This document shows positions 35,367 through 42,805 of a stretch of DNA of 64,000 nucleotides, one piece after another (the first letter of the stretch is position 1; every line of letters starts with the position of its first letter). Under the pieces are notes generated by a model. The model was not told the origin of the DNA and ran no database searches. It saw only the letters and a list, made by a program, of their open reading frames with translations. Origin of the DNA: Streptomyces sp. CB01881 (GTDB lineage: Bacteria > Actinomycetota > Actinomycetes > Streptomycetales > Streptomycetaceae); NCBI RefSeq assembly GCF_002953255.1, contig NZ_CP026498.1, positions 8,604,904 through 8,668,903 of the forward strand, in the 5' to 3' direction. The position numbers were made by a program, and so were the translations under genes.

Positions 35367-35648
35367 CTACTCGTCGAGGCCGAGCGCGAAGGCGGCCTCC
35401 AGGTCGTGCTGGGAGTAGGTGCGGAAGGCGATCTGGGTCTCGGTGTGGGCCACGCCCGGGACCTTGTTCAGCCGGCCGGGGATCACCTCGGCCAGGTCGT
35501 CGTGCCGGCGCACCCGCACCATCGCCACCAGGTCGTAGCCGCCGGTGACCGAGTAGACCTCGCTGACGCCCTCGATGGCCGCGATCGCCTCGGCGATCTC
35601 CGGGATGCGGTCGACGCTGGTCTTGATGAGGACGATGGCGGTGATCAC
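35367..35648 (-). CDS. Stand-alone Lrp/AsnC ligand-binding (RAM) domain protein
   Basis: This 93-residue protein consists only of a RAM domain: ITAIVLIKTSVDRIPEIAEA, then VSEVYSVTGGYDLVAMVRV with the ligand-loop glycines. It has no DNA-binding part. Such proteins may bind amino acids and assemble with full Lrp proteins. GTG 35648 has AAAGGAG 8 bases upstream; the longer open frame upstream has no homology. It is convergent with the SAM-controlled gene and lies just downstream of the rhomboid gene on the minus strand. Confidence 0.85.
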   Translation of the reverse strand: MITAIVLIKTSVDRIPEIAEAIAAIEGVSEVYSVTGGYDLVAMVRVRRHDDLAEVIPGRLNKVPGVAHTETQIAFRTYSQHDLEAAFALGLDE

Positions 35649-35689
35649 TGTTCGCGCTCCTTTGTGAGGTGCCGCCAGGGTATCGGGCG

Positions 35690-36472
35690 TCAGCCGGGCG
35701 GGCGCGGGGGGCGGGTGGCCAGCGTGCAGGCGTAGAGGAAGCCGGCCGAGAAGCCGATCACGTGGACCAGGTAGGCCACGCCCGGCCCGGCCGAGTGCAC
35801 CGACCACCACTGCAGGGCGAACCAGAGGCCGAGCACCAGCCAGGCCGGGAACCGCAACGGGAGGAAGAGCAGGAGCGGGACGAGCGTGGTGACCCGGGCG
35901 CGCGGGTGCAGCCGCAGGTAGGCGCCGAGGACGGCCGAGATCGCCCCCGAGGCGCCGATCAGCACCCGGGTCGCGTCCGGCGAGTGCGCCTCGGCCAGCG
36001 CGAAGCCGTACGTCGCCAGCGAGCCGGCGGCCAGGTAGAAGAGGGCGAAGCGGACCCGGCCGAACCGCTCCTCGACGGTGGGGCCGAACACGTACAGGAA
36101 GAGCAGGTTGCCCAGCAGGTGCAGCCAGCCGGCGTGCAGGAAGAGCGCGCTGAGCACGGTGAGCGCCGGGTGCTTGCCGGGGGTCGGCCGGGCCGGGCAG
36201 CCGGGCACCGGGTCGGGGGCCTCGGCGAGCTGTCCGGCGGTCAGCGGGCGCCCGGCCAGCAGCTCGGCCGGGACGGCGCCCCAGCGTTGCTCGTACCGCT
36301 GCTCCGCGCAGACCCGGTCCTGGCCGCGCCCGTACAGCGGGTTGAGCCCGGCGGCCGGGCCGAGCAGGAACACCAGGGTGTTGAGCGCGATCAGCGCGTA
36401 GCAGACGGCCGGGACGGCGGCGGCCGGGCGGCCGCCCCGCGCACCGGTGTGGTCGAGGACCGGGATCGCCAT
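35690..36472 (-). CDS. Rhomboid family intramembrane serine protease
   Basis: This 260-residue membrane protease has six or so hydrophobic helices. The catalytic Ser is in LIGASGAISAVLGAYL (GxSG) and the catalytic His in VAYLVHVIGFSAGF. HAGWLHLLGNLLFLYVFG holds the conserved His/Asn of helix 2. A loop of about 50 residues between helices 1 and 2 has two Cys (DRVCAEQ and VPGCPA) that could form a disulfide outside. ATG 36472 is used, but the GGAGG lies 13 bases upstream; ATG 36484 is too close to it. The gap to the RAM gene is 41 bases, so the two may be cotranscribed. Confidence 0.9.
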   Translation of the reverse strand: MAIPVLDHTGARGGRPAAAVPAVCYALIALNTLVFLLGPAAGLNPLYGRGQDRVCAEQRYEQRWGAVPAELLAGRPLTAGQLAEAPDPVPGCPARPTPGKHPALTVLSALFLHAGWLHLLGNLLFLYVFGPTVEERFGRVRFALFYLAAGSLATYGFALAEAHSPDATRVLIGASGAISAVLGAYLRLHPRARVTTLVPLLLFLPLRFPAWLVLGLWFALQWWSVHSAGPGVAYLVHVIGFSAGFLYACTLATRPPRPPG

Positions 36473-36719
36473 GCGGCCAAGCATCCCTCCGCCCGGCCCG
36501 GGCGGCACCGGGCTTACGGCAGGTGGGCTAGGGGGTGTCCGGTACCCGCGGGCAGGGGGTTTGCGGTCGTTCCGCAGGGGTCCAATGGTCGAAACCGGTG
36601 GCCGGGACGGTTGCCCCAGGCAATAGGCTTGGGGCGGGCATTCCCGCCTCCCGCCGCCGATGCCGGGGCTCCGGGGGGAGCGCCTGAGCCCACCCAGGGA
36701 CCACCCGAGAGGACCCCCG

Positions 36720-36980
36720 ATGACCGTCCCCGCCCTGACCGCCGAGACGCGCTGGCGCTGCACCCTGTGTGGCAACCTGACCCGCTTCGACGTGACCCGT
36801 TCCGCCCGGCTGACCGAGTTCCTCCACTTCGACCTGGCCGGCGAGTCCAAGGTCGAGGAGACCGAGGTGCTCAGCGAGACCATCGAGTCGGTGCGCTGCC
36901 GCTGGTGCAACGCGGTGGACCAGGTCGAGCTGGTGGCCCGCCCGGGTGCCGAGGAGAACGAGGCCTCGGAGCAGGGTTGA
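36720..36980 (+). CDS. Zinc-ribbon-like small conserved protein
   Basis: This 86-residue protein has two Cys pairs, WRCTLCGNLTRFD near residue 15 and RCRWCNAVDQV near residue 60. Together they look like a four-cysteine zinc ribbon around an acidic middle. ATG 36720 follows GAGAGGA. It is divergent from the rhomboid gene and about 140 bases upstream of the NYN gene. I recognise it as a conserved streptomycete hypothetical protein but know no function. Confidence 0.75.
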   Translation: MTVPALTAETRWRCTLCGNLTRFDVTRSARLTEFLHFDLAGESKVEETEVLSETIESVRCRWCNAVDQVELVARPGAEENEASEQG

Positions 36981-37118
36981 TGCCCGGCCCGTGCGGCGGG
37001 CGGCGGTGCGGGGCACGGCCGCCCGCCGCACGGGACAATACAGACAGAGCGCACGGAGCGTGACGACGAGGACGGCCGCCGTTGGCCGTGCCGATGGACC
37101 AGGATCGGAGCCGAGGAC

Positions 37119-38618
37119 GTGGTGGACGCAGCGAAGGAGCCCGCCGGGCCGCAGGGGCGGCAGCCCGCTGTGGACGCGCAGGCGCCGGACGCGGCCGAGA
37201 CAGCCCCGGCAGGCGCCCCGGTGTCGGACGGGACGGCCGGTACCGAGGAGTCAGGCGGCGACGAGCCGGCGGCAGAGCAGGCCGACGGGAGGGCCGCGGA
37301 GCGGGCGGCGGAGAAGCTCGACCGGCCGCTGCCCGAGGGCGTGCGCCGCCGGGTGGTCGGCCTCGCCGCGGACGCGCTCGGCGGGCTGCCGCCCGGCGAG
37401 CTGCCGCAGACGCTGCGCCAGTACGCCAAGTTCACCCCGGCCCGGCGGGCCAAGTACGCGGCCACCGCGCTGGCCGCCGCTCTGGAGTCCGAGCCGGCCT
37501 TCCGGGTGCGGATAGCGGAGCGGCTGCGGCTGGGCCAGCCCGATCTGGTCAAGGCGCTGGAGTCGGGCAGCGTGCCCGGGGCCGCAGATCCGCTGGACGT
37601 CGCCGCCGCCGCCTACCTGGTGCGCTCCGCGGGCTGGAGCCGGCTGGTCGCCGAGGCCGGCGAGGAGGCGGAACGAGCCGGTGCCGAGGGCGCCGCCGCC
37701 GAGGCGGCCCGGCTGGTGGAGAAGCTGCAGGCGGAGCTGGCCGAGGTGCGCTCCGCCGCCAGGGCCGATCTGGACCGGCAGCGGAGCGAGTCCGAGGACG
37801 TCCGCAAGGAGGCGGACTCGCTGCGCCGCAAGCTCCGCTCGCTGGAGAGCGACACCCGCCGGGCGCAGGCCGAGACCCGCCGGCTCGGCGCCGAACTGGA
37901 GGCGTTGAAGGCGCAGTCCGCCGCCGAGCGCAGCGCGGGCGAGAGCGAGGCGCGCCGGCTGCGGCACCGGATCTCCGAGCTGGAGAACGCCGTCGAGCAG
38001 GGCCGCCGGTCCGCCCGCGAGGGGCGCAGCGTCGAGGACATGCGGCTGCGGCTGCTGCTGGACACGGTGCTGCAGTCGGCGCAGGGCATCCAGCGCGAGC
38101 TGGCGCTGCCGGTGTCGCAGATCCGCCCGGCCGACCTGGTGGAGGCGGTGGTGCCGGGGTCGGCGTCACCGCACGACGTGGCCCGGCGCGGGCTGGCGGA
38201 GGACGATCCGGCGCTGCTGGACCAGCTGCTGGCGATCCCGCAGGTCCACCTGGTGGTGGACGGCTACAACGTGACCAAGACCGGCTATCCGGCGCTGCCG
38301 CTGGAGCAGCAGCGGATCCGGCTGCTGGGCGGGCTGGCGATGCTGGCCCAGCGCACCCAGGCGGAGGTCACCTGCGTGTTCGACGGGCAGGACCTGGACG
38401 TTCCGGTGATCATGGCGCCGCCGCGCGGGGTCCGGGTCCGCTTCAGCCGGACCGGGGAGACCGCGGACGAGCTGATCCGCCGCCTGGTGCGGGCCGAGCC
38501 GCAGGGCCGTCCGGTCGTGGTGGTCTCCACGGACCGGGAGGTCGCCGACGGCGTGCGGAAGGCGGGCGCGCGCCCCGTGGCCTCGATTCTGCTGCTGAAC
38601 CGGCTGGCCCGGCCGTAG
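37119..38618 (+). CDS. NYN (PIN-like) domain protein with coiled coil
   Basis: This 499-residue protein has an acidic low-complexity N-terminus (1-65), a helical region (70-200), a long coiled coil rich in Arg/Glu/Ala (about 200-315) and a C-terminal NYN domain of YacP type (about 370-499). The acidic residues of the PIN/FEN-like active site are seen in LVVDGYNVTKTG, CVFDGQDLDVP and VVSTDREVADGV. It is likely an RNA-processing nuclease or RNA-binding protein. GTG 37119 has GGAG 8 bases upstream. The coiled coil suggests that it oligomerises. It is upstream of the wall-hydrolase array, but no functional tie is seen. Confidence 0.85.
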   Translation: MVDAAKEPAGPQGRQPAVDAQAPDAAETAPAGAPVSDGTAGTEESGGDEPAAEQADGRAAERAAEKLDRPLPEGVRRRVVGLAADALGGLPPGELPQTLRQYAKFTPARRAKYAATALAAALESEPAFRVRIAERLRLGQPDLVKALESGSVPGAADPLDVAAAAYLVRSAGWSRLVAEAGEEAERAGAEGAAAEAARLVEKLQAELAEVRSAARADLDRQRSESEDVRKEADSLRRKLRSLESDTRRAQAETRRLGAELEALKAQSAAERSAGESEARRLRHRISELENAVEQGRRSAREGRSVEDMRLRLLLDTVLQSAQGIQRELALPVSQIRPADLVEAVVPGSASPHDVARRGLAEDDPALLDQLLAIPQVHLVVDGYNVTKTGYPALPLEQQRIRLLGGLAMLAQRTQAEVTCVFDGQDLDVPVIMAPPRGVRVRFSRTGETADELIRRLVRAEPQGRPVVVVSTDREVADGVRKAGARPVASILLLNRLARP

Positions 38619-38691
38619 GCTGTTGCGGGCCCTTCGGGACGGCAGTGACGCCTGGTCAGCGCCCGGTTTGCGGTGGTGTGGGGATCTCGTG

Positions 38692-38828
38692 AAGCCAGGT
38701 CGGCGGGCCGGAGTTCACGCCACCGGGGGAGTGGCGCAAAGCCTGGATCTTCACTAGGGTCTGGCGTCAAACCTATTTTCCGGATTCTCACTCGATCGGG
38801 TGAGTCCGTTGGAAGAAGGAGCCGGTCC
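38692..38828 (+). promoter_or_regulatory. Structured leader of the first NlpC/P60 gene
   Basis: This leader can form several hairpins: GCCAC/GTGGC near 38720-38735, GAAG-CCAGG pairing with CCTGG-AT-CTTC, and CTCAC/GTGAG at about 38788-38805, just before the ribosome site. CACTAGGGT near 38753 resembles the -10 of the second gene. I found no c-di-AMP aptamer core here. The 14 bases GTTGGAAGAAGGAG (38808-38821) are identical to those before the second gene. Confidence 0.4.
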
Positions 38829-39872
38829 TTGGCCTCCCACCGCCGTCCCAAGCAGCCGAGCCGCGCGCGGGTCTCCGTGCTCACCGCTGCCGCGGCGACC
38901 GCGGTCGCCCTCTCCGCCCAGGTCGCCGCCCACGCGGCACCGAGCCCGTCCCCGAAGAAGGAGGACGTGAAGGCGCAGATCGACCAGCTCCAGGAAGAGG
39001 CGGAGCAGGCGACCGAGAAGTACAACGGCGCCAAGGAGCGGGCCGACCAGCTCCGCAAGCAGTCCGACCAGCTCCAGGACCAGGTGGCACGCGGCCAGGA
39101 CCAGATGACCCAGCTTCAGGGCGGTCTGGCGGCGGTGGCCGGCGAGCAGTACCGCAACGGCGGCATCGACCCGTCCGTGCAGCTGATGCTCACCTCCGAC
39201 CCGTCCGGCTACCTGGACAAGGCCTCCAGCGTGCAGCAGGCCAGCTCCAGCCAGGCCGACGCGCTCAAGGGCCTCCAGGACCAGCAGCGCCGGCTGGACC
39301 AGCAGAAGACCGAGGCGGCCGCGATCCTCGCCTCGCTGGACAGCACGACCAAGGACCTCAACCAGTCCAAGGCCGAGGTCAATCAGAAGCTCAAGGCCGC
39401 CCAGGACCTGCTGAACTCGCTCAGCGCGGCGGACCGGGCCGCCCTGAAGGCCGCCCAGCAGCAGGACGACCGGGCCTCGCGCGGCAGCGAGCGTGCCGAC
39501 CTGGGCAGCCTGCCGCAGGGCAGCGGCATGGCCGGTGCGGCCGTCGCCAACGCGATGGGCAAGCAGGGTTCGCCGTATATCTGGGGTGCCACGGGGCCGA
39601 GCGGCTTCGACTGCTCCGGCCTGATGGTCTGGGCGTACGGGAAGGCCGGCGTCTCGCTGCCGCGCACCTCGCAGGCGCAGGCCGGCTACGGCAGCCCGGT
39701 GGCCTCGCTCGCCGACGCCCAGCCGGGCGACCTCATCATCTACCGTCCGGACCACAGCCACGTCGGGATGTACATCGGCAACGGCATGGTGGTGCACGCG
39801 CCGCACACCGGTGACGTGGTGAAGGTGATGAAGGCCGACGCGATGCCGATCAGCGTCATCCGCCGGGTCTGA
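38829..39872 (+). CDS. C40 (NlpC/P60) peptidoglycan hydrolase, first of three
   Basis: This is a 347-residue secreted hydrolase with a Sec-type signal (VLTAAAATAVALSAQVAAHA, cleavage near residue 33). A long coiled coil (about 40-200) is followed by an NlpC/P60 domain (about 230-347). The catalytic Cys is in GFDCSGLMVW and the His in HSHVGMYIG. It cuts D-Glu to diaminopimelate bonds in wall peptides; the coiled coil is RipA-like and may autoinhibit or bind an FtsEX-type activator. The start is TTG 38829, aligning with the GTG of the next paralogue and placed behind AAGGAG. It heads a tandem array of three paralogues. Confidence 0.9.
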   Translation: MASHRRPKQPSRARVSVLTAAAATAVALSAQVAAHAAPSPSPKKEDVKAQIDQLQEEAEQATEKYNGAKERADQLRKQSDQLQDQVARGQDQMTQLQGGLAAVAGEQYRNGGIDPSVQLMLTSDPSGYLDKASSVQQASSSQADALKGLQDQQRRLDQQKTEAAAILASLDSTTKDLNQSKAEVNQKLKAAQDLLNSLSAADRAALKAAQQQDDRASRGSERADLGSLPQGSGMAGAAVANAMGKQGSPYIWGATGPSGFDCSGLMVWAYGKAGVSLPRTSQAQAGYGSPVASLADAQPGDLIIYRPDHSHVGMYIGNGMVVHAPHTGDVVKVMKADAMPISVIRRV

Positions 39873-39888
39873 CGGACCGGCACGCCCG

Positions 39889-39907
39889 AGGGCCGGGACA
39901 CGGCCCT
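39889..39907 (+). terminator. Terminator of the first NlpC/P60 gene
   Basis: A 7-bp hairpin (AGGGCCG/CGGCCCT, loop GGACA) lies 16 bases after the stop. Confidence 0.5.
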
Positions 39908-40054
39908 GTGATCCGCGCCACCTCCGGACGGGGGTGGCGTCGGCATTCCCGGCCGCATGGTGACAAGCGATCAGCTCCGTGTGCGGCGCCGGTCACGCCC
40001 GGTCATATTCACAAATGAACTTGGGTATCCTTCCGTCTTTTTTCTGACAAGGAT

Positions 40055-40084
40055 TTGAACGGATCACGGTTCTGTTACTAGGGT
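40055..40084 (+). promoter_or_regulatory. Promoter of the c-di-AMP riboswitch gene
   Basis: TTGAAC (40055-40060) and TAGGGT (40079-40084) with 18 bases between them lie in an AT-richer stretch at the head of the riboswitch leader. Confidence 0.6.
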
Positions 40085-40134
40085 CGTGCCTTGAACCACC
40101 GCACAGTCGATCACCCAGCCTGGGTGGCGGCGGG

Positions 40135-40345
40135 GGTTTACCGCCGAGTTCGTCGAAGCAGCGGGACGGGTCGCACGACCCGTCCGACGGGGAGCCCAGT
40201 AGCAGGGGCGCTGTGGAGCGGAGCCGGGGAACCATGTTCCTCCGGGGTGAATCGGCGCCAGGTCGGCCGCTGGAGCGGCCGGTGAGGCGTCGTAGGGCAC
40301 GCTTCCGGCCCGAACCCGTCAGCTCACCCGGTAGGCGGGCGTTGG
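40135..40345 (+). ncRNA. c-di-AMP (ydaO/yuaA) riboswitch
   Basis: The leader holds the conserved ydaO core in order: GAGCCGGGGAACC near 40221, GGGGTGAATCGG near 40244, CGTAGGGC near 40290 and CCCGAACCCGTCAGCTCACC near 40309, ending with CGGTAGGCG. This is the c-di-AMP-sensing class that, in streptomycetes, controls cell-wall hydrolase genes. The 5' limit is approximate. High c-di-AMP is expected to lower expression of the following NlpC/P60 gene. The rest of the 491-base gap (39873-40134) holds a terminator and the promoter only. Confidence 0.85.
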
Positions 40346-40363
40346 AAGAAGGAGTCCGCCTTC

Positions 40364-41515
40364 GTGGCGTCCCATCGTCGTCCCAAGCCTGCCGGCCGCG
40401 CCCGGGTCTCGATCATGACCGGTGTCGCCGCGGCAGCCGTCGCCCTCTCCGCGCAGTCCGGCGCCCACGCCGACCCGACGCCGACCAAGGACCAGGTCAA
40501 GGAGCAGGTCGACCAGCTCAACGAGCAGGCCGAGCAGGCGACCGAGAAGTACAACGGCGCGCAGGCCAAGCAGCAGGAGCTGCAGAAGCAGGTCGGCGAG
40601 CTCCAGGACAAGGTGGCCCGTCAGCAGGCGTCGGTGATCGAGGCCCAGGGCGGCCTCGCCGAGATCGCCGGCGAGCAGTACCGCAACGGCGGCATATCGT
40701 CGACCGTCCAGCTGATGCTCTCGTCCAGCCCCGACAACTTCCTGAACCAGGCCGGCGCCCTGACCCAGGCCAGCAGCACCCAGTCCGGCGCGCTGAAGGA
40801 CCTCCAGGAGCAGCAGCGCAAGCTCGACCAGGACCGCAACGAGGCCCAGGCGAAGCTCGGCGAGCTGGAGTCGACCACCCAGCAGCTGAAGGCGTCCAAG
40901 GAGGACGTCCAGGCCAAGCTGGCCAAGGCCCAGGACCTGCTCAACACGCTGACCGAGCAGGAGCGCCAGGCGCTGCGCGCGGCCGAGGAGAAGGCCGCCG
41001 CCGAGGCGAAGGCGAAGGCGGACGCCGCGAAGGCCGACGCCAAGGCCAAGGCCGACGCCGACCGCGCCTCCCGCGACACCGCCCGCACCGACCTCAGCGG
41101 TTCGTCGTCCTCGACGCCGGCGGCGAGCAAGCCCGCCGCGCCGTCCGCGCCCGCCGCCAACGGCTCGCGCGCCGCCGCCGCGATCGCCGCCGCCGAGAGC
41201 AAGCTCGGTGCGCCGTACGTCTACGGTGCCACCGGCCCGGGCTCCTTCGACTGCTCCGGCCTGACCGGCTGGGCCTACGCCCAGGCGGGCGTGTCGCTGC
41301 CGCGCACCTCGCAGCAGCAGGCCGGTGCCGGGACCAACATCGGCACCAACATCGCCAACGCCCAGCCCGGCGACCTGATCATCTACCGCGCGGACGCCAG
41401 CCACGTCGCCCTGTACGTGGGCGGCGGGCAGGTCATCCACGCGCCGAAGCCCGGCGCGGTGGTCCGGTACGAGACCGCCACCATGCTGCCGATCTCGGCC
41501 ATCGTGCGCGTCTGA
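40364..41515 (+). CDS. C40 (NlpC/P60) peptidoglycan hydrolase, second of three, c-di-AMP controlled
   Basis: This 383-residue paralogue of the preceding gene shares the start ASHRRPK, signal peptide, coiled coil (about 40-200) and C-terminal NlpC/P60 domain. The Cys is in SFDCSGLTGWAY and the His in ASHVALYVGG. It differs by a Lys/Ala-rich charged stretch (about 205-240) and a Ser/Pro/Ala linker before the catalytic domain, about 36 residues longer. GTG 40364 has AAGGAG 9 bases upstream. It is the only one of the three behind a c-di-AMP riboswitch and is expected to be secreted and active during growth or spore germination. Confidence 0.92.
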   Translation: MASHRRPKPAGRARVSIMTGVAAAAVALSAQSGAHADPTPTKDQVKEQVDQLNEQAEQATEKYNGAQAKQQELQKQVGELQDKVARQQASVIEAQGGLAEIAGEQYRNGGISSTVQLMLSSSPDNFLNQAGALTQASSTQSGALKDLQEQQRKLDQDRNEAQAKLGELESTTQQLKASKEDVQAKLAKAQDLLNTLTEQERQALRAAEEKAAAEAKAKADAAKADAKAKADADRASRDTARTDLSGSSSSTPAASKPAAPSAPAANGSRAAAAIAAAESKLGAPYVYGATGPGSFDCSGLTGWAYAQAGVSLPRTSQQQAGAGTNIGTNIANAQPGDLIIYRADASHVALYVGGGQVIHAPKPGAVVRYETATMLPISAIVRV

Positions 41516-41530
41516 TCCGCATCAGCCCCG

Positions 41531-41567
41531 GCAGGCCCGGTCTCCCCTCGCGGGAGGCCGGGCCTGC
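41531..41567 (+). terminator. Terminator of the second NlpC/P60 gene
   Basis: A 16-bp stem with one G-T pair (41531-41546 with 41552-41567) is followed by GGCTTTT, a near-classical intrinsic terminator. Confidence 0.88.
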
Positions 41568-41629
41568 GGCTTTTCCGGCGGCTAGGCCAAATGTCCGATG
41601 AGGAGTCAAATATTCGGGTTGGGAGGGGT

Positions 41630-41659
41630 TTGGACTCGATCGCCCGGACTCGCTAACGT
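41630..41659 (+). promoter_or_regulatory. Promoter of the third NlpC/P60 gene
   Basis: TTGGAC (41630-41635) and TAACGT (41654-41659) are spaced by 18 bases in an otherwise empty leader. Confidence 0.5.
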
Positions 41660-41740
41660 CTGCCATCGGACTCCCGCTCCAGAGCCGCCCGCCCCCGGTG
41701 CGGCCGCGGGGCCGGGCCGCAGGACAGGAGCCACCGTCGC

Positions 41741-42805
41741 ATGGCCGTGCACCGCCGTTCCCCGCTGTCAGGTGCGCACGCGCTCGTCCGTGCGCTGGTG
41801 CTGACCGCGGCGGCCACCACCGTGCTGGGCGTGGCCACCGGCGGCACGGCCCAGGCCGCGCCGGGCTCACCGGACACACCGTCCGGCCTCAAGGACGTCA
41901 AGGCACAGGTCGAACAGCTCTACGACGAGGCCGAACAGGCCTCGGAGAGGTACAACGGGGCGCTCGACGCACAGCAGCGGCTCCAGCACCAGACCGGAGA
42001 CCTCCAGCAGCAGGTCGCCGTCGCCCAGGACGAGCTCAACCAGCTGCGCGGCGACCTCGCCACGGTGGCCGGAGCCGAGTACCGCGGCGGCGGCATGGCG
42101 CGGACCGCTCAGCTGATGCTCTCCGCCGACCCCGAGGGCTACCTCTCCCAGGCCCGTACGCTGGACCAGGCGGCCGAGCGGCAGAACGAGACGATGCACG
42201 AGATGGTGACCCGTCAGCGCCGGCTCGACCAGCGCCGCGCCGAGACCTCCGCCAAGCTCGCCGAGCTGGACCAGACCAGCCGCTCCCTCGCCGAGAGCAA
42301 GCAGCAGATCCAGCAGCGGCTGGCCACGGCGCAGAAGCTGCTCAGCAGCCTGGGCGCCGGCGAACGGGCCCGGATGGCCGCCCAGGACGCCCGGGAGGCC
42401 GAGCAGCGTGCCACCCGGGGCACCGACCGGCTCGACCTGGGCACCACCCCGCCCGCGTCCGAACGCGGCGCCGCCGCGCTGGCCGCCGCCGTGAGGATGA
42501 TCGGCTCGCCCTATGTCTACGGATCCACCGGGCCCCGCGCGTTCGACTGTTCCGGTCTGATGTACTGGAGCTGGCGGCAGGCCGGAGTGACCCTGCCGCG
42601 CACCTCGCAGGCCCAGGCGTACGCCGGCCGGCAGGTCGGCATCTCCGACGCACGACCGGGAGACCTGGTGATCTTCTACCGGGACATGCACCACGTCGGC
42701 ATGTACGCCGGCGGCGGGGTGATCGTGCACGCCCCGTACCCGGGGGCCAAGGTCCGGTACGAGAGCGTCAACGCGATGCCCCTCGCGGGGGTGATCCGGC
42801 TCTGA
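41741..42805 (+). CDS. C40 (NlpC/P60) peptidoglycan hydrolase, third of three
   Basis: This is the 354-residue third paralogue. It has the signal peptide LVRALVLTAAATTVLGVATG with cleavage near residue 40 (AQA), a coiled coil (about 48-210) and an NlpC/P60 domain (about 240-354). The Cys is in AFDCSGLMYWSW and the His in MHHVGMYAGGG. It is more diverged than the first two. ATG 41741 has AGGAG 10 bases upstream. The HEXXH gene follows directly and may overlap its stop by 4 bases. Confidence 0.92.
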   Translation: MAVHRRSPLSGAHALVRALVLTAAATTVLGVATGGTAQAAPGSPDTPSGLKDVKAQVEQLYDEAEQASERYNGALDAQQRLQHQTGDLQQQVAVAQDELNQLRGDLATVAGAEYRGGGMARTAQLMLSADPEGYLSQARTLDQAAERQNETMHEMVTRQRRLDQRRAETSAKLAELDQTSRSLAESKQQIQQRLATAQKLLSSLGAGERARMAAQDAREAEQRATRGTDRLDLGTTPPASERGAAALAAAVRMIGSPYVYGSTGPRAFDCSGLMYWSWRQAGVTLPRTSQAQAYAGRQVGISDARPGDLVIFYRDMHHVGMYAGGGVIVHAPYPGAKVRYESVNAMPLAGVIRL

